A stretch of 64,000 nt of DNA from positions 62,001 through 126,000 of the forward strand of contig CAZTXB010000001.1 of the NCBI GenBank assembly GCA_964617955.1. The letters are read 5' to 3'. The DNA is from JABWCE01 sp964617955 (GTDB lineage: Bacteria; Bacteroidota; Bacteroidia; NS11-12g; UBA9320). Made by a program: the position numbers and the translations under genes. Positions within the stretch are counted from its first letter, which is position 1, and each line of letters opens with the position of its first letter. This document shows positions 44,868 through 54,227 of this stretch, in pieces. Below the pieces are notes generated by a model. The model did not search any database. It saw only the letters and a program-made list of their open reading frames with translations, and was not told where the DNA came from.

Positions 44868-46499
44868 ATGAGCGGAATATTCAAAGTACCCAGAGCCATC
44901 AACGAACCTGTTCTGGATTATGCACCCGGAAGCAAAGAGCGCGAAAATCTGAAATCAGCCATTGCTCAACTCAGGGGCATGGAGATGCAAGTGGGCATGC
45001 ACATCAATGGCAAAGTTGTTCATACCGATCAAAAATCTGATATGCGCCCTCCCCACGACATTGCCCATAAGTTGGGCGAATTTTCAAGAGGCGATGCCAC
45101 TCACGTAAACATGGCCATTGAAGCTGCCTTGTCGTCTAAGAAGGCTTGGAGCGAATTGCCATGGGAACAAAGGGCTGCCATTTTCCTCAAAGCTGCCGAT
45201 TTATTGGCCGGGCCTTACCGCGCCAAAATTAATGCCGCTACCATGCTCTGCCAAAGCAAAAGCGTTTATCAGGCTGAAATTGATGCGGCTTGCGAAATGA
45301 TCGATTTTTTGAGGTTTAACGTGCAGTACATGCACGAAATATACAGTGAGCAACCGTCGGAAAACTCAAAAACAATTTGGAATCGTTTGGAATATCGACC
45401 CCTCGAAGGTTTTGTTTTTGCGTTAACGCCATTTAATTTTACGGCCATTTCGGGTAATTTGCCAACTTCGGCAGCCATGATGGGCAATACGGTGGTTTGG
45501 AAACCGGCCAATACCCAAATTTATGCGGCCAACATTCTGATGGAAATATTTGAAGAAGCAGGTCTTCCCGATGGGGTGATTAACTTGATTTATGTGAGTG
45601 GTCCAACGGCCGGCGACATTATATTTAAACACCGCGATTTTGCAGGTATTCACTTTACAGGTTCAACCGATGTTTTTCGTCAGGTATGGCGCGACATAGG
45701 AAACAATATCGAAAAATACAAAAGCTATCCTCGCATTGTGGGTGAAACCGGGGGAAAAGACTTTGTGATGGTGCATAAAACAGCCGATGTGGATACTGTG
45801 GTCACCGCCTTGAGCAGAGGTGCATTTGAATACCAGGGGCAAAAGTGCTCGGCAGCATCCAGGGCCTATATTCCTTCCAATTTATGGGAGGAGGTAAAGA
45901 AGGGCTTACAAAGGGATTTAAAGAGCATGAAAATGGGTCCAAGCGAAGATTTCTCTAATTTTATTAATGCGGTCATCGATGAAAAATCGTTTGATAAACT
46001 GGCCGCTTATATCGATGTTGCAAAGAAAGATGCCGGTGTGGAGATTGTTGCCGGTGGAAACTGTGACAAAACCAAGGGGTATTTCATAGAACCTACGATA
46101 ATCGTAGCATCCGACCCAAAGTATAGAACCATGTGTGAAGAGCTGTTTGGCCCGGTTCTCACGGTTTATGTGTATCCTGAAAACGATTTTGAATCGGTTC
46201 TCAATTTAGTGGACAGTACCTCTGAATATGCGCTCACCGGATCCATCATTGCCAAAGACCGGTATGCCATAGAAAAAGCCACCAAAGCGCTTGTCAATTC
46301 GGCCGGCAACTTCTATATTAACGACAAGCCAACCGGTGCCGTGGTGGGTCAGCAGCCGTTTGGAGGAGGACGGGGTTCAGGCACCAACGACAAGGCCGGG
46401 GCCAAGGTGAATTTACTACGCTGGGTTTCAATGCGTACCATTAAAGAAACCTTTGTGGCCGCTAAAAACTACCGCTATCCTTTTCTTGGAGAATCATAG
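44868..46499 (+). CDS. pruA: L-glutamate gamma-semialdehyde (1-pyrroline-5-carboxylate) dehydrogenase
   Basis: 543 aa, the stand-alone ALDH4-type form as in animals and Bacteroidota. Oxidises glutamate semialdehyde to glutamate with NAD, the last step of proline breakdown. Catalytic Cys327 in EYQGQKCSAASRAY and Glu293 in VGETGGKDF; NAD-binding FALTPFNFTAISGN and FTGSTDVF. C-terminal QQPFGGGRGSGTNDKAG is also typical. Six nt upstream of a FemAB-like gene, so likely cotranscribed. No proline dehydrogenase nearby. Confidence 0.93.
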   Translation: MSGIFKVPRAINEPVLDYAPGSKERENLKSAIAQLRGMEMQVGMHINGKVVHTDQKSDMRPPHDIAHKLGEFSRGDATHVNMAIEAALSSKKAWSELPWEQRAAIFLKAADLLAGPYRAKINAATMLCQSKSVYQAEIDAACEMIDFLRFNVQYMHEIYSEQPSENSKTIWNRLEYRPLEGFVFALTPFNFTAISGNLPTSAAMMGNTVVWKPANTQIYAANILMEIFEEAGLPDGVINLIYVSGPTAGDIIFKHRDFAGIHFTGSTDVFRQVWRDIGNNIEKYKSYPRIVGETGGKDFVMVHKTADVDTVVTALSRGAFEYQGQKCSAASRAYIPSNLWEEVKKGLQRDLKSMKMGPSEDFSNFINAVIDEKSFDKLAAYIDVAKKDAGVEIVAGGNCDKTKGYFIEPTIIVASDPKYRTMCEELFGPVLTVYVYPENDFESVLNLVDSTSEYALTGSIIAKDRYAIEKATKALVNSAGNFYINDKPTGAVVGQQPFGGGRGSGTNDKAGAKVNLLRWVSMRTIKETFVAAKNYRYPFLGES

Positions 46500-46505
46500 G
46501 GACCT

Positions 46506-47384
46506 ATGTTGCAATGGGTAAGCCGAGATAACATCCATAAAGAAGAATGGAATGCCTGTATCGAAACGTGTGAATGGGGAAAGGTCTATGCGCTTTACGA
46601 GTACCTCGATGCCATTGCCACCCAACAGTGGGAAGCCTTAATTTTAGATGATTACGAGTGGGTGATGCCCGTGCCATTCCGGCGCAAATGGGGAATAAAA
46701 TACGCCTTCAGACCAAATTTTTGTCAGCAGCTTGGCGTCTTTGCCCGCAATAGCAAGCTTGGTGAAGAAGGGCTCGAAAGCTTTATCAAGGCCTTTTTAA
46801 AGCGTTACCGGTTTATGGATTACCCCATGAACCACGCCAACCGAAATGAAAAATATTTAAGGGGAAGAACCAACTATATTCTCCACCTCAATACCCCCCA
46901 TACGGAGGTAGAAGCTCAATACAGCAACGATTTGAAACGAAACCTCGACAAGGCGGCCAAATCGGACCTTACTTTCATTGAAAATCTGGAACCAACAAAA
47001 GTCGTTGAAATTTACAAACGCGCCTGGCAAGGAAAGCATAGGATTCCAGAAAAAGATTATGAGCAAATGCTTTGGCTCACCTCACAAAAGCCCTCCCCTT
47101 TCCAGTCCTATTTTTTTGGGGTGAGCCATGGTGGTGAGCTGATTTCGGCTTGCATGGTTTTAAAATTTAAAAACCGATTGTACTTCCCCATGTCAGGCAT
47201 TTCTGACGAAGGCAGAAAATACAATTCCACAGCTTTTATGATCGATGCCATCTTACAATTGTTCTCCAATAAAAATTTAGTTTTTGATTTTGAAGGATCC
47301 GAGATTCCTTCCGTTAAATACTTCTATTCGAAGTTTGGAGCCGTTAACGAGGAATTTACCGAACTGAAAAGATTCTTTTTTTAG
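46506..47384 (+). CDS. FemAB-like/GNAT-fold acyltransferase
   Basis: 292 aa. Residues about 135-270 show the FemAB-like double-GNAT pattern (YSNDLKRNLDKAAKSDLTF, VEIYKRAWQGK, then GELISACMVLKFKNRLYFPMSGISDEGRKYNSTAFMIDAILQLF and FDFEGSEIPSVKYFYSKFGA). Proteins of this class transfer aminoacyl or acyl groups, in peptidoglycan or lipid modification. The partner pruA does not explain its role. Soluble, no signal peptide. Confidence 0.75.
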   Translation: MLQWVSRDNIHKEEWNACIETCEWGKVYALYEYLDAIATQQWEALILDDYEWVMPVPFRRKWGIKYAFRPNFCQQLGVFARNSKLGEEGLESFIKAFLKRYRFMDYPMNHANRNEKYLRGRTNYILHLNTPHTEVEAQYSNDLKRNLDKAAKSDLTFIENLEPTKVVEIYKRAWQGKHRIPEKDYEQMLWLTSQKPSPFQSYFFGVSHGGELISACMVLKFKNRLYFPMSGISDEGRKYNSTAFMIDAILQLFSNKNLVFDFEGSEIPSVKYFYSKFGAVNEEFTELKRFFF

Positions 47385-47455
47385 AGTTTACCGACCTTAG
47401 ATTAAGACTGTTGTGTCCTTATAGGCCCCTTTAGAAGCCTTGTTTTGCCATATTG

Positions 47456-47493
47456 TGGAATTTTTTCCATAAAATGGAATAAATAATTCCATT
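47456..47493. promoter_or_regulatory. Two adjacent TGGAA palindromes upstream of the repeat adhesin
   Basis: TGGAA-TTTT-TTCCA (47456-47469) and AATGGAAT-AAATA-ATTCCATT (47473-47493). Side by side and sharing TGGAAt, they look like an operator pair about 100 nt before the adhesin ATG; hairpin terminator for the upstream gene is the alternative. Confidence 0.4.
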
Positions 47494-47594
47494 TCTATTT
47501 AAATATATCCGCTTTAATCATTTGATTATTAGTCATATACAAAATTTGCGTACATTGGCCTAAAACTCGCTAATACCTTGACAAGCTACTAATT

Positions 47595-50500
47595 ATGACA
47601 ATACTTAATTCTTTAAAATCTAAACTAATTTCTCTGCTCATGATTGGAGGATTGGTTTTGGGGAATCTGATTCCTTCTTTTTCGGCCAGCCGTTACTGGG
47701 TGGCCTCAAGTTCTTCAAATTGGAATAACACGGCCAACTGGTCAACTTCCAGTGGTGGATCTGGTGGGGCTTCGGTCCCTGGATCCTCTGACTACGTTTA
47801 CTTTAACAGTGCCCGAAATGGCAACTGTTCCATCGATGCTACGGTAAGCATTGACGGTATGGATATTGGAGGCTATACCGGCACCATTACCAATACCAGC
47901 TATGCCTTTACCATAAGTTCGAACAATTATTTAACCCAAAGTTCAGGAACCTTTGATGGCGGATCATCAGCAATTACGGTGGACTCGAGACTGAGCATTA
48001 CAGGAGGAACATTTACTTGCGGTACTGGAACCGTGGATATTAATGGAACCGGATTGTATATCACAGGGGGAACTTTTGTTTCCACTTCAGGAACCTTATA
48101 TCTGAGTGGTCATTTTAGCCATCAAACTGCAGGAACTTTTACCCACAACAGTGGTACAGTATGCTTCGATGGCACCGGTACCTCTCCTATTTATATGATT
48201 AATAACCTGGAAACTTTTTACAACGTTACTGTAAGTCGCACAGGCGGTGGATGGCTTTATATGTACTCTACCAACGACAAGATGTTGGTGAACGGTAATT
48301 TAAATCTCACCTATGGCTCTGTCTACTCATGGAATGGGGGTCAAAACAAAATTATTGAAGTGCTTGGCGATGTTACCGTTGCCAGTACTTTTACCAGTGC
48401 ACAACCCGAAATAACACTCAAATTTTCAGGCACGGCCAATCAATATCTTAATCTTACAGGAGCAACCTCAGCTTACGATGGTAAAATAGAAATTGATAAG
48501 TCTTCAGGCTCTGTTTATTTATCATCCGATTTGGTGATGAACGGAACCAGCCAATCACTCACTTTTGTTTCCGGAACTTTAAATTTAAATGGGTATACCA
48601 TTACCAATACAACAGGAACCACCTACTGCTCCGGAACATTTTCCCTTGCAGGCAGCGGGACCTTAAACAACTATGGCTGGTATCAGTCATCGGGAGCTGC
48701 CAATTTCACCATCACCGGAGCCAGCAATTTTGCGATTAATGGAAATTTTACCATAGGAACAGGCAGTTTCTCAGCCGGAACGGCGACCACATTTGATGTG
48801 AACGGAACTTTCACCTTAACGGGTGGGACCTTTACCTCCACTTCGGGGACCATGTATTTATCGGGTAACTGGGACCATAACACCGGGGGAACCTTTAACA
48901 CCAATAACGGAACGGTGTGTTTCGATGGTGCTTCCAACTCCGCCATTTACATGATAAGCAATTTGGAAACATTTTACAATGTAACCGTCAGTAAAACAGG
49001 CGGCTCTTGGCTCTATATGTACCTGACCAACGACCGAATGTTGGTCAATGGAAATTTAACCCTCACTTATGGTTCAATATTGTCATGGAATGGAGGGCAG
49101 AATAAAATTATTGAAGTACTGGGCAATGTGACTGTGGCAAGCACTTTCACCAGCGCCGAACCTGAAATTACCTTAAAATTTTCAGGCACCGGTTCGCAGT
49201 ATTTTGATTTAACAGGGGCCACTTCGGCATACAATGGAAAAATTGAGGTAAATAAAGCCTCAGGATCGGTGTTCTTATCGTCGGATTTGATTATGAATGG
49301 AACGAGTCAATACCTGACTTTTGTTTCAGGAACCTTGAATTTAAATGGATACACCATCACCAATACCACAGGTACAACTTATTGCTCAGGAACCTCCTAT
49401 CTTGCAGGAACCGGAACCTTAACCAACTTTGGCTGGTATCAGTCTTCAGGCTCGGCCAATTTTACGATAACCGGGGCCTGTACCTTTACCATTAATGGTA
49501 ATTTCACCATCAATACCGGAAGTTTTTCGGCAGGAACAGCTTCAGTTTTCGATATCAATGGTACGTTTACACTCAGTGGAGGAACCTTTACCGGAACTAC
49601 CGGTACCATGTATGTAAGCGGCAACTGGGATCACAGTACCGGTGGCACCTTTAACCACAACAACGGAACCGTATGCTTTGATGGCACAGGGTCTTCTGCG
49701 ATTTATATGATGAGTAATGTCGAAAATTTTCACAGTCTTACCATCGACAAAACCGGAGGGGGATGGATATACATGTACTTGACAAATGACAAGGCCATTA
49801 TGAATGGAAATTTAAATTTAAACAATGGCTACATCATTCCATGGAATGGTGGACAGGCCAAGATCTTAGAAGTAAAAGGGGATGTAAGCGTTTCCAACAC
49901 CTTTTCATACACTGCTTCCGAGATTGATTTGAATTTTACAGGTTCTACTGCGATACAAAACTTTACTTTTACTGGCACGACCACCCGAATAAATGGAAAC
50001 ATAACGGTAAATAAAACTTCAGGTAAAGTCAATCTGGGTTCAGGGGTCACGGTATACACCGGAAAAAGCTTAACCGTAACTGCAGGCACGCTAAATTGCC
50101 TTAACCAGGTGGTTTCAGGTCCTACTTTTACTTTAGCGTCAGGCGCCACCCTGGAATTGGGGTCGACTGGCGGTATAGCGAGTTCAGGTGCCACAGGAAA
50201 TATTCAAACCACCTCCAGAACCTTTAATTCAGGCTCTTATTATGTTTACAGTGGGATTTCCGGGGCACAGATTACAGGCACAGGGTTACCTACTACCATT
50301 GCTGGTTTAACTATTAACAACAGCGCCGGGGTGAGTTTGACAGCCTCCGAAACCATTAATATCCTGTTTACTTTAAGCAATGGGAATTTAACACTTGGAA
50401 GCTATAACCTGGTTATGGCCTCTGGCAGTTCTATTTCCGGAGGAAGTGCATCTTCCTTTGTATATACAGTAGGAACAGGGTTCCTAAAGTATAACTCCTG

Positions 50501-51476
50501 CGCGGCATCGAGCAGCAAAAATTTTCCTGTAGGACATACCAATACTTCTTCGGGCTATGTACCACTGCTTATAAGCTTTAACTCAGGTCACACCACCGAC
50601 GATTTTTCGGTAATTGCAGTAGATAAGGTCACCAATGATGGGACCAGGAACGGGACGGCTTATACCTCCCTTGTGGTGAAGGCCATGTGGTTTATTACTG
50701 AAACAACAAGCGGAGGGTCGAATGTCAATTTGACGTTTCAATGGAATGCCGGGGATGAAGGTTCTTCCTTTGCCCGATCAAGCTGTCAGATGGCTCATCA
50801 CAATGGCTCTGCCTGGGAAAAACTCGGCAGCCTGGCTGCGGCCTCAGGATCCAATCCCTATACGTTTACTTACAGCGATTACACCTCAACTTTCTCACCT
50901 TTTGGAATGAATGGCGGTGGCGGGCCACTGCCGGTTAAACTTTTAAAATTCAAAGTAGAAAAAGTAAGCGAGGAAGCAGTTATACATTGGGCTACGGCTT
51001 CAGAACTTAACAACGATTATTTTACTGTCGAAAAGAGCTACGACGATTTGAACTTCTTCACAATGGCGGTGGTTAAAGGCGTGGGAAACAGTGCTCAAAT
51101 CATACATTATATTGCCATTGATTCAAATGTGGCCATGGGTTCAAATTACTATCGCTTAAAACAAACCGATTTTAATGGTCAATCCTCCTATTCCAACATC
51201 ATCGTGCTTTCCCAAAACAAGGAACCTTTGCTTGCAGATATCGTGAAAGTTTACCCTAATCCGGCACATTCTGTGATCACCGTAACTTGCGAGACATATC
51301 AAGCATCGGGCACAGAAGCAGCAATTTACAGTAGCGATGGAAAGTTTTTGGGTACAAAAGCTTTGGTAGAAATTGAAAAAGGTCGACATTATCAAATTAT
51401 AGTAGAGGATCTTCAGCCGGGTTTGTATTTTTTAGAGCTGGGCCTCAATCATCGAAAGAAGTTTGTGATCAGATAA
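47595..51476 (+). CDS. Repeat-rich T9SS surface protein (252-residue tandem repeats)
   Basis: 1293 aa. Signal peptide (1-30). A head domain (SRYWVASSSSNWNNTANWS to about 90) is followed by long Gly/Thr/Ser-rich beta-helix repeats. A 252-residue unit recurs with GTVCFDG at about residues 187, 439 and 691; the first two units are near identical and the third drifts after its first 60 residues. Then come an SSS-rich segment (about 870-1100) and a T9SS C-terminal domain (VYPNPAHSVITVTCETY to HRKKFVIR). Likely a surface adhesin whose length can vary by recombination between repeats. Confidence 0.88.
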   Translation: MTILNSLKSKLISLLMIGGLVLGNLIPSFSASRYWVASSSSNWNNTANWSTSSGGSGGASVPGSSDYVYFNSARNGNCSIDATVSIDGMDIGGYTGTITNTSYAFTISSNNYLTQSSGTFDGGSSAITVDSRLSITGGTFTCGTGTVDINGTGLYITGGTFVSTSGTLYLSGHFSHQTAGTFTHNSGTVCFDGTGTSPIYMINNLETFYNVTVSRTGGGWLYMYSTNDKMLVNGNLNLTYGSVYSWNGGQNKIIEVLGDVTVASTFTSAQPEITLKFSGTANQYLNLTGATSAYDGKIEIDKSSGSVYLSSDLVMNGTSQSLTFVSGTLNLNGYTITNTTGTTYCSGTFSLAGSGTLNNYGWYQSSGAANFTITGASNFAINGNFTIGTGSFSAGTATTFDVNGTFTLTGGTFTSTSGTMYLSGNWDHNTGGTFNTNNGTVCFDGASNSAIYMISNLETFYNVTVSKTGGSWLYMYLTNDRMLVNGNLTLTYGSILSWNGGQNKIIEVLGNVTVASTFTSAEPEITLKFSGTGSQYFDLTGATSAYNGKIEVNKASGSVFLSSDLIMNGTSQYLTFVSGTLNLNGYTITNTTGTTYCSGTSYLAGTGTLTNFGWYQSSGSANFTITGACTFTINGNFTINTGSFSAGTASVFDINGTFTLSGGTFTGTTGTMYVSGNWDHSTGGTFNHNNGTVCFDGTGSSAIYMMSNVENFHSLTIDKTGGGWIYMYLTNDKAIMNGNLNLNNGYIIPWNGGQAKILEVKGDVSVSNTFSYTASEIDLNFTGSTAIQNFTFTGTTTRINGNITVNKTSGKVNLGSGVTVYTGKSLTVTAGTLNCLNQVVSGPTFTLASGATLELGSTGGIASSGATGNIQTTSRTFNSGSYYVYSGISGAQITGTGLPTTIAGLTINNSAGVSLTASETINILFTLSNGNLTLGSYNLVMASGSSISGGSASSFVYTVGTGFLKYNSCAASSSKNFPVGHTNTSSGYVPLLISFNSGHTTDDFSVIAVDKVTNDGTRNGTAYTSLVVKAMWFITETTSGGSNVNLTFQWNAGDEGSSFARSSCQMAHHNGSAWEKLGSLAAASGSNPYTFTYSDYTSTFSPFGMNGGGGPLPVKLLKFKVEKVSEEAVIHWATASELNNDYFTVEKSYDDLNFFTMAVVKGVGNSAQIIHYIAIDSNVAMGSNYYRLKQTDFNGQSSYSNIIVLSQNKEPLLADIVKVYPNPAHSVITVTCETYQASGTEAAIYSSDGKFLGTKALVEIEKGRHYQIIVEDLQPGLYFLELGLNHRKKFVIR
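48153..50420 (+). repeat. 756-bp tandem repeat, about three copies, inside the adhesin gene
   Basis: Equivalent GGT/GGA codons of the GTVCFDG motif lie at 48153, 48909 and 49665, exactly 756 bp apart. Copies 1 and 2 are very similar over their whole length; copy 3 is similar at first and then diverges. Confidence 0.8.
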
Positions 51477-52041
51477 AACAAGCATTATAACTAAACCTCC
51501 CTAGCACGTGAAAATTTTTAAGCTGACGCTTCCACATACTGCTAATCTTACTAAGAGGGATGAGACCCACTTTCACACCGCCCCTTCTTATGTTCAGTTT
51601 TTTGCCCAAAGTCTTCAAGGCCTTCAGGTTTGCTCAGCTATTGTTGGTTCAGTGCATGGATCGGTTTTGATTTACCAAACACCACTGGAGATATTCCTAA
51701 TTAAGGATCACTTTACAAATAGTAAGTTATGGAATAAAATTTCAAAAGAAGGTTCCAAGTTAAGACAGTGTTTTAACGCTTGTTTTCGACTTGTAACTCA
51801 ATTTTATTTATTTTCCAGACCAGGCAATTTGTTCACTATTTCATTGAAAAACAGCTCTATGGTAAATATTTGCATTGTCTCATTTTGGGAATTATATTCT
51901 TTTTTGGAATTTAATTTCAAAAAGGTATTGCTTTTTCAATTTTTAAAACTATATTTGTGTCCTCCTTTTACTAAAGCTGTAAGATGAGGTAAAAAAGCTA
52001 CTTAAAACCACTAAAAACCCATTTAGAAAAAACAACTTGCG
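51477..52041. other. 565-bp gene-free stretch upstream of the GldL-like operon
   Basis: An open frame (51508-51987) exists, but its product is low in coding character and the operon promoter lies inside it, so I do not call a gene. No terminator hairpin seen. Confidence 0.5.
51950..51957 (+). promoter_or_regulatory. -7 box of the gldL-gldM-porG-like operon
   Basis: TATATTTG (TAnnTTTG) with ATTG at 51927-51930, a 19-bp spacer, as the -33 element; 84 nt before ATG 52042. Confidence 0.6.
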
Positions 52042-52554
52042 ATGAAAGCTTTTGTTGAAAGAAAATTTGACTACAATAACTTCTTCTACGGAGTCGGCGC
52101 TGCCATTATTCTCATAGCTGCCATGTTTAAATTTCTCGGCTGGAATTACGGCGATGTACTCTTCGTTATAGGATTATGCACTGAAGCGATAATATTTGTG
52201 ATCTCGGCCTTCGATTGGAAGTATTTTAAGAAGGATTACGAATGGGACCGTGTGTTTCCACAACTCAAAAAAGACGACGACGCTTTTGAACCGGATCTCA
52301 GAACGCTGGAAGGCACCCAAGAGCAACAAATTTCTAAAATAATGGAAACCTTGGTTGTTCTGCATTCTTCGGTTGTCAATCTCAATTCAGCGACTAAAAA
52401 GCTCAGTGAATCCATTGAAAAAATTGATAAGAATTTTGATATTGTTTCGGAAAGCACCAACAAATATCAAGTTGAATTGAATAGCTTAAGAGATAAACTG
52501 GCTTCTGCCAACGATCACTTAAAAGATTTTGAACAATTCAAGGTAAAAAGCTAA
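52042..52554 (+). CDS. GldL-like motor protein (short form)
   Basis: 170 aa. Two membrane helices (about 14-33 and 38-57): FFYGVGAAIILIAAMFKFLGW then GDVLFVIGLCTEAIIFVISAF, the GldL layout. Glu48 in the second helix matches the conserved proton-path Glu49 of Flavobacterium GldL. The cytoplasmic tail (about 60-170) is helical and coiled-coil-like. Canonical GldL is 200-270 aa, so the tail is shortened. GldL with GldM forms the T9SS motor. It lies 5 nt before the GldM-like gene. No gldK or gldN neighbours, so this is probably not the main locus; gene symbol withheld. Confidence 0.82.
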   Translation: MKAFVERKFDYNNFFYGVGAAIILIAAMFKFLGWNYGDVLFVIGLCTEAIIFVISAFDWKYFKKDYEWDRVFPQLKKDDDAFEPDLRTLEGTQEQQISKIMETLVVLHSSVVNLNSATKKLSESIEKIDKNFDIVSESTNKYQVELNSLRDKLASANDHLKDFEQFKVKS

Positions 52555-52559
52555 TAGCA

Positions 52560-54227
52560 ATGCAGGTAAGTAACGCCAAAGCGCTTCGTCAAAAGATTAT
52601 CAATTTACTCTATTTGATATTTCTTGCCTTTATATTTCTTTTAATCCCTTCGGATTTTGTAGATTCTACATTTCACAGCAATCAGAGTCTTGAAAAACTT
52701 ACCTCTGAAATTGAAAAGCTAAGCACAACCAACAATCTCTATTTCCTTACCATACTAAAAAACGATGAAGCGGTGTTTGAAGATACGCGTCAAAAGTTTA
52801 TTAAAATCGAAGAAATTACACAGGTTCCATTAAATGCCATCGAGAGAATAAAAAATGAACTTATAAAAATTGATGGGACAAATGAATATGGCTATTACAA
52901 CAAAGGCAAGAATGAGGTAGTGTCGAACAACCTGATGATTTATCAGAAAAAATCGGACACCCTTTTTAAATTGTTACGCGAATTCAAGGTTAAAATTTCA
53001 GATTTTATATCCAACAGCGAATTGGGTTACCTCGATGAGCTTTTACCGTTAAAGGATTTTCAACAAAATTCGAACGGAAACTACATGTCTATTAACAAAT
53101 TTTTCTTTAGCAAATCGCCCTTGAATGTTTCCGTGCTCAACCTGTCGCATTTCGCCAGCAGGGTGGAAAGGATAAAAATATACACCTTGCAGAAAATTAT
53201 CAAGCAGGTTATTAAAGAAAACAACAACATTGTTTCGGAGGATATGATAAAGATTATCAGCAGTTCTCAGGTTGAAACCAACGTACCCGGTTATGATGTA
53301 AAGGAATTTTATGACCTTATTCAAAAAGAATTTGATCTTCAGAAAAAACCTCAGGATACCTTGTCAAAGACTGAAGAGAAGCCCGAGATTCAACCGATGT
53401 TTGTAGAGAGCCTTACCGATAGTGTTCACCCGCTGGGAAAACCTATCAAATTTAACATTTCTTTCGACAGCAAAAGCAAACAGATGGTGAATGTGACGGT
53501 CAATTCAAAATCAGAAAACCGAAGCATCATTTTTACCAAACCGGATCAATTTGTTTATATCCCATCCAAAAGAGGGTCTTATAAGTTTTCATTCGACAAT
53601 GGCATTAAGAAAATCACAAAGGACATCAGGGTCATAGACATTGAACCCATTATTCAAAACACCAAGCTCCCCAACTTATTTATTGGTATTGACAATCCAC
53701 TCAAAATCATGATTACCGAATACGGAGCCGGCGATAACCTCACTGCAACCATCAGTGATGGCGTTATATTAAAAAAGGGAGAAGTATTTTATGCCAGGGT
53801 TAAACGCAAAGGTCTTGTAAAGGCAGAGGTGTTTGCAAACCTCTCCTATGGCAAGGTGAAAATAGCGGAGCAGGAATTCATTGTAAGAGAGCTGCTGCCT
53901 CCCATTCCTTTTATTAATTCTTACTTTAATGGTTCTGAAATTCCTGAAAATGAACTGAGCGATTTGAGAAAAATGAGTCTCAAAACCGACGAATATCTGA
54001 TTAATGAGGAAGTATACGTTGCTGAGTTTGATTTTATGAAAATTTACAACAACCAAACTTCGGTGAGCAAGCCTATCAAAAATATAGGTTCCTCATTTAA
54101 CAATACCATAGCGGGTTTAATCAGCGGTGCCAAATCTGGAGATGTGTTTATTTTTTCTAATATCAAAACAAAATCTTCCATTGGTACAGAAAAAATGATT
54201 GCCCCATTATCCATTAAAATCAAATGA
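52560..54227 (+). CDS. GldM-like motor/shaft protein
   Basis: 555 aa. N-terminal LRQKIINLLYLIFLAFIFLLI (about 9-29) matches GldM's RQKMINLMYLV membrane helix, including the conserved Arg (here Arg10). The periplasmic part has a helical first domain (about 35-250) and strand-rich domains after residue 280, with LPNLFIGIDNPLKI and FIVRELLPPIPFIN, echoing GldM domains D3-D4. It should dimerise and carry motor torque to the outer membrane. Spacing: 5 nt after the GldL-like gene and an ATGA overlap with the PorG-fusion gene, so all three are translated together. The sequence is divergent from typical GldM. Confidence 0.8.
   Translation: MQVSNAKALRQKIINLLYLIFLAFIFLLIPSDFVDSTFHSNQSLEKLTSEIEKLSTTNNLYFLTILKNDEAVFEDTRQKFIKIEEITQVPLNAIERIKNELIKIDGTNEYGYYNKGKNEVVSNNLMIYQKKSDTLFKLLREFKVKISDFISNSELGYLDELLPLKDFQQNSNGNYMSINKFFFSKSPLNVSVLNLSHFASRVERIKIYTLQKIIKQVIKENNNIVSEDMIKIISSSQVETNVPGYDVKEFYDLIQKEFDLQKKPQDTLSKTEEKPEIQPMFVESLTDSVHPLGKPIKFNISFDSKSKQMVNVTVNSKSENRSIIFTKPDQFVYIPSKRGSYKFSFDNGIKKITKDIRVIDIEPIIQNTKLPNLFIGIDNPLKIMITEYGAGDNLTATISDGVILKKGEVFYARVKRKGLVKAEVFANLSYGKVKIAEQEFIVRELLPPIPFINSYFNGSEIPENELSDLRKMSLKTDEYLINEEVYVAEFDFMKIYNNQTSVSKPIKNIGSSFNNTIAGLISGAKSGDVFIFSNIKTKSSIGTEKMIAPLSIKIK

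Noticed and set aside
48153..50420. Repeat array considered as CRISPR or satellite DNA
   Set aside because: Units of 756 bp are in frame and encode a conserved protein repeat; there are no spacers.
51508..51987. 159-codon open frame upstream of the GldL-like gene
   Set aside because: The product is low-complexity and Phe/Leu-rich, no homology is recognised, and the operon's -7 box lies inside it.
52042..54227. Reading the GldL/GldM-like pair as ExbB/ExbD or MotA/MotB
   Set aside because: ExbB and MotA have three or four membrane helices and other motifs; two helices with TEAIIF and the RQKxINLxYL helix fit GldL/GldM.
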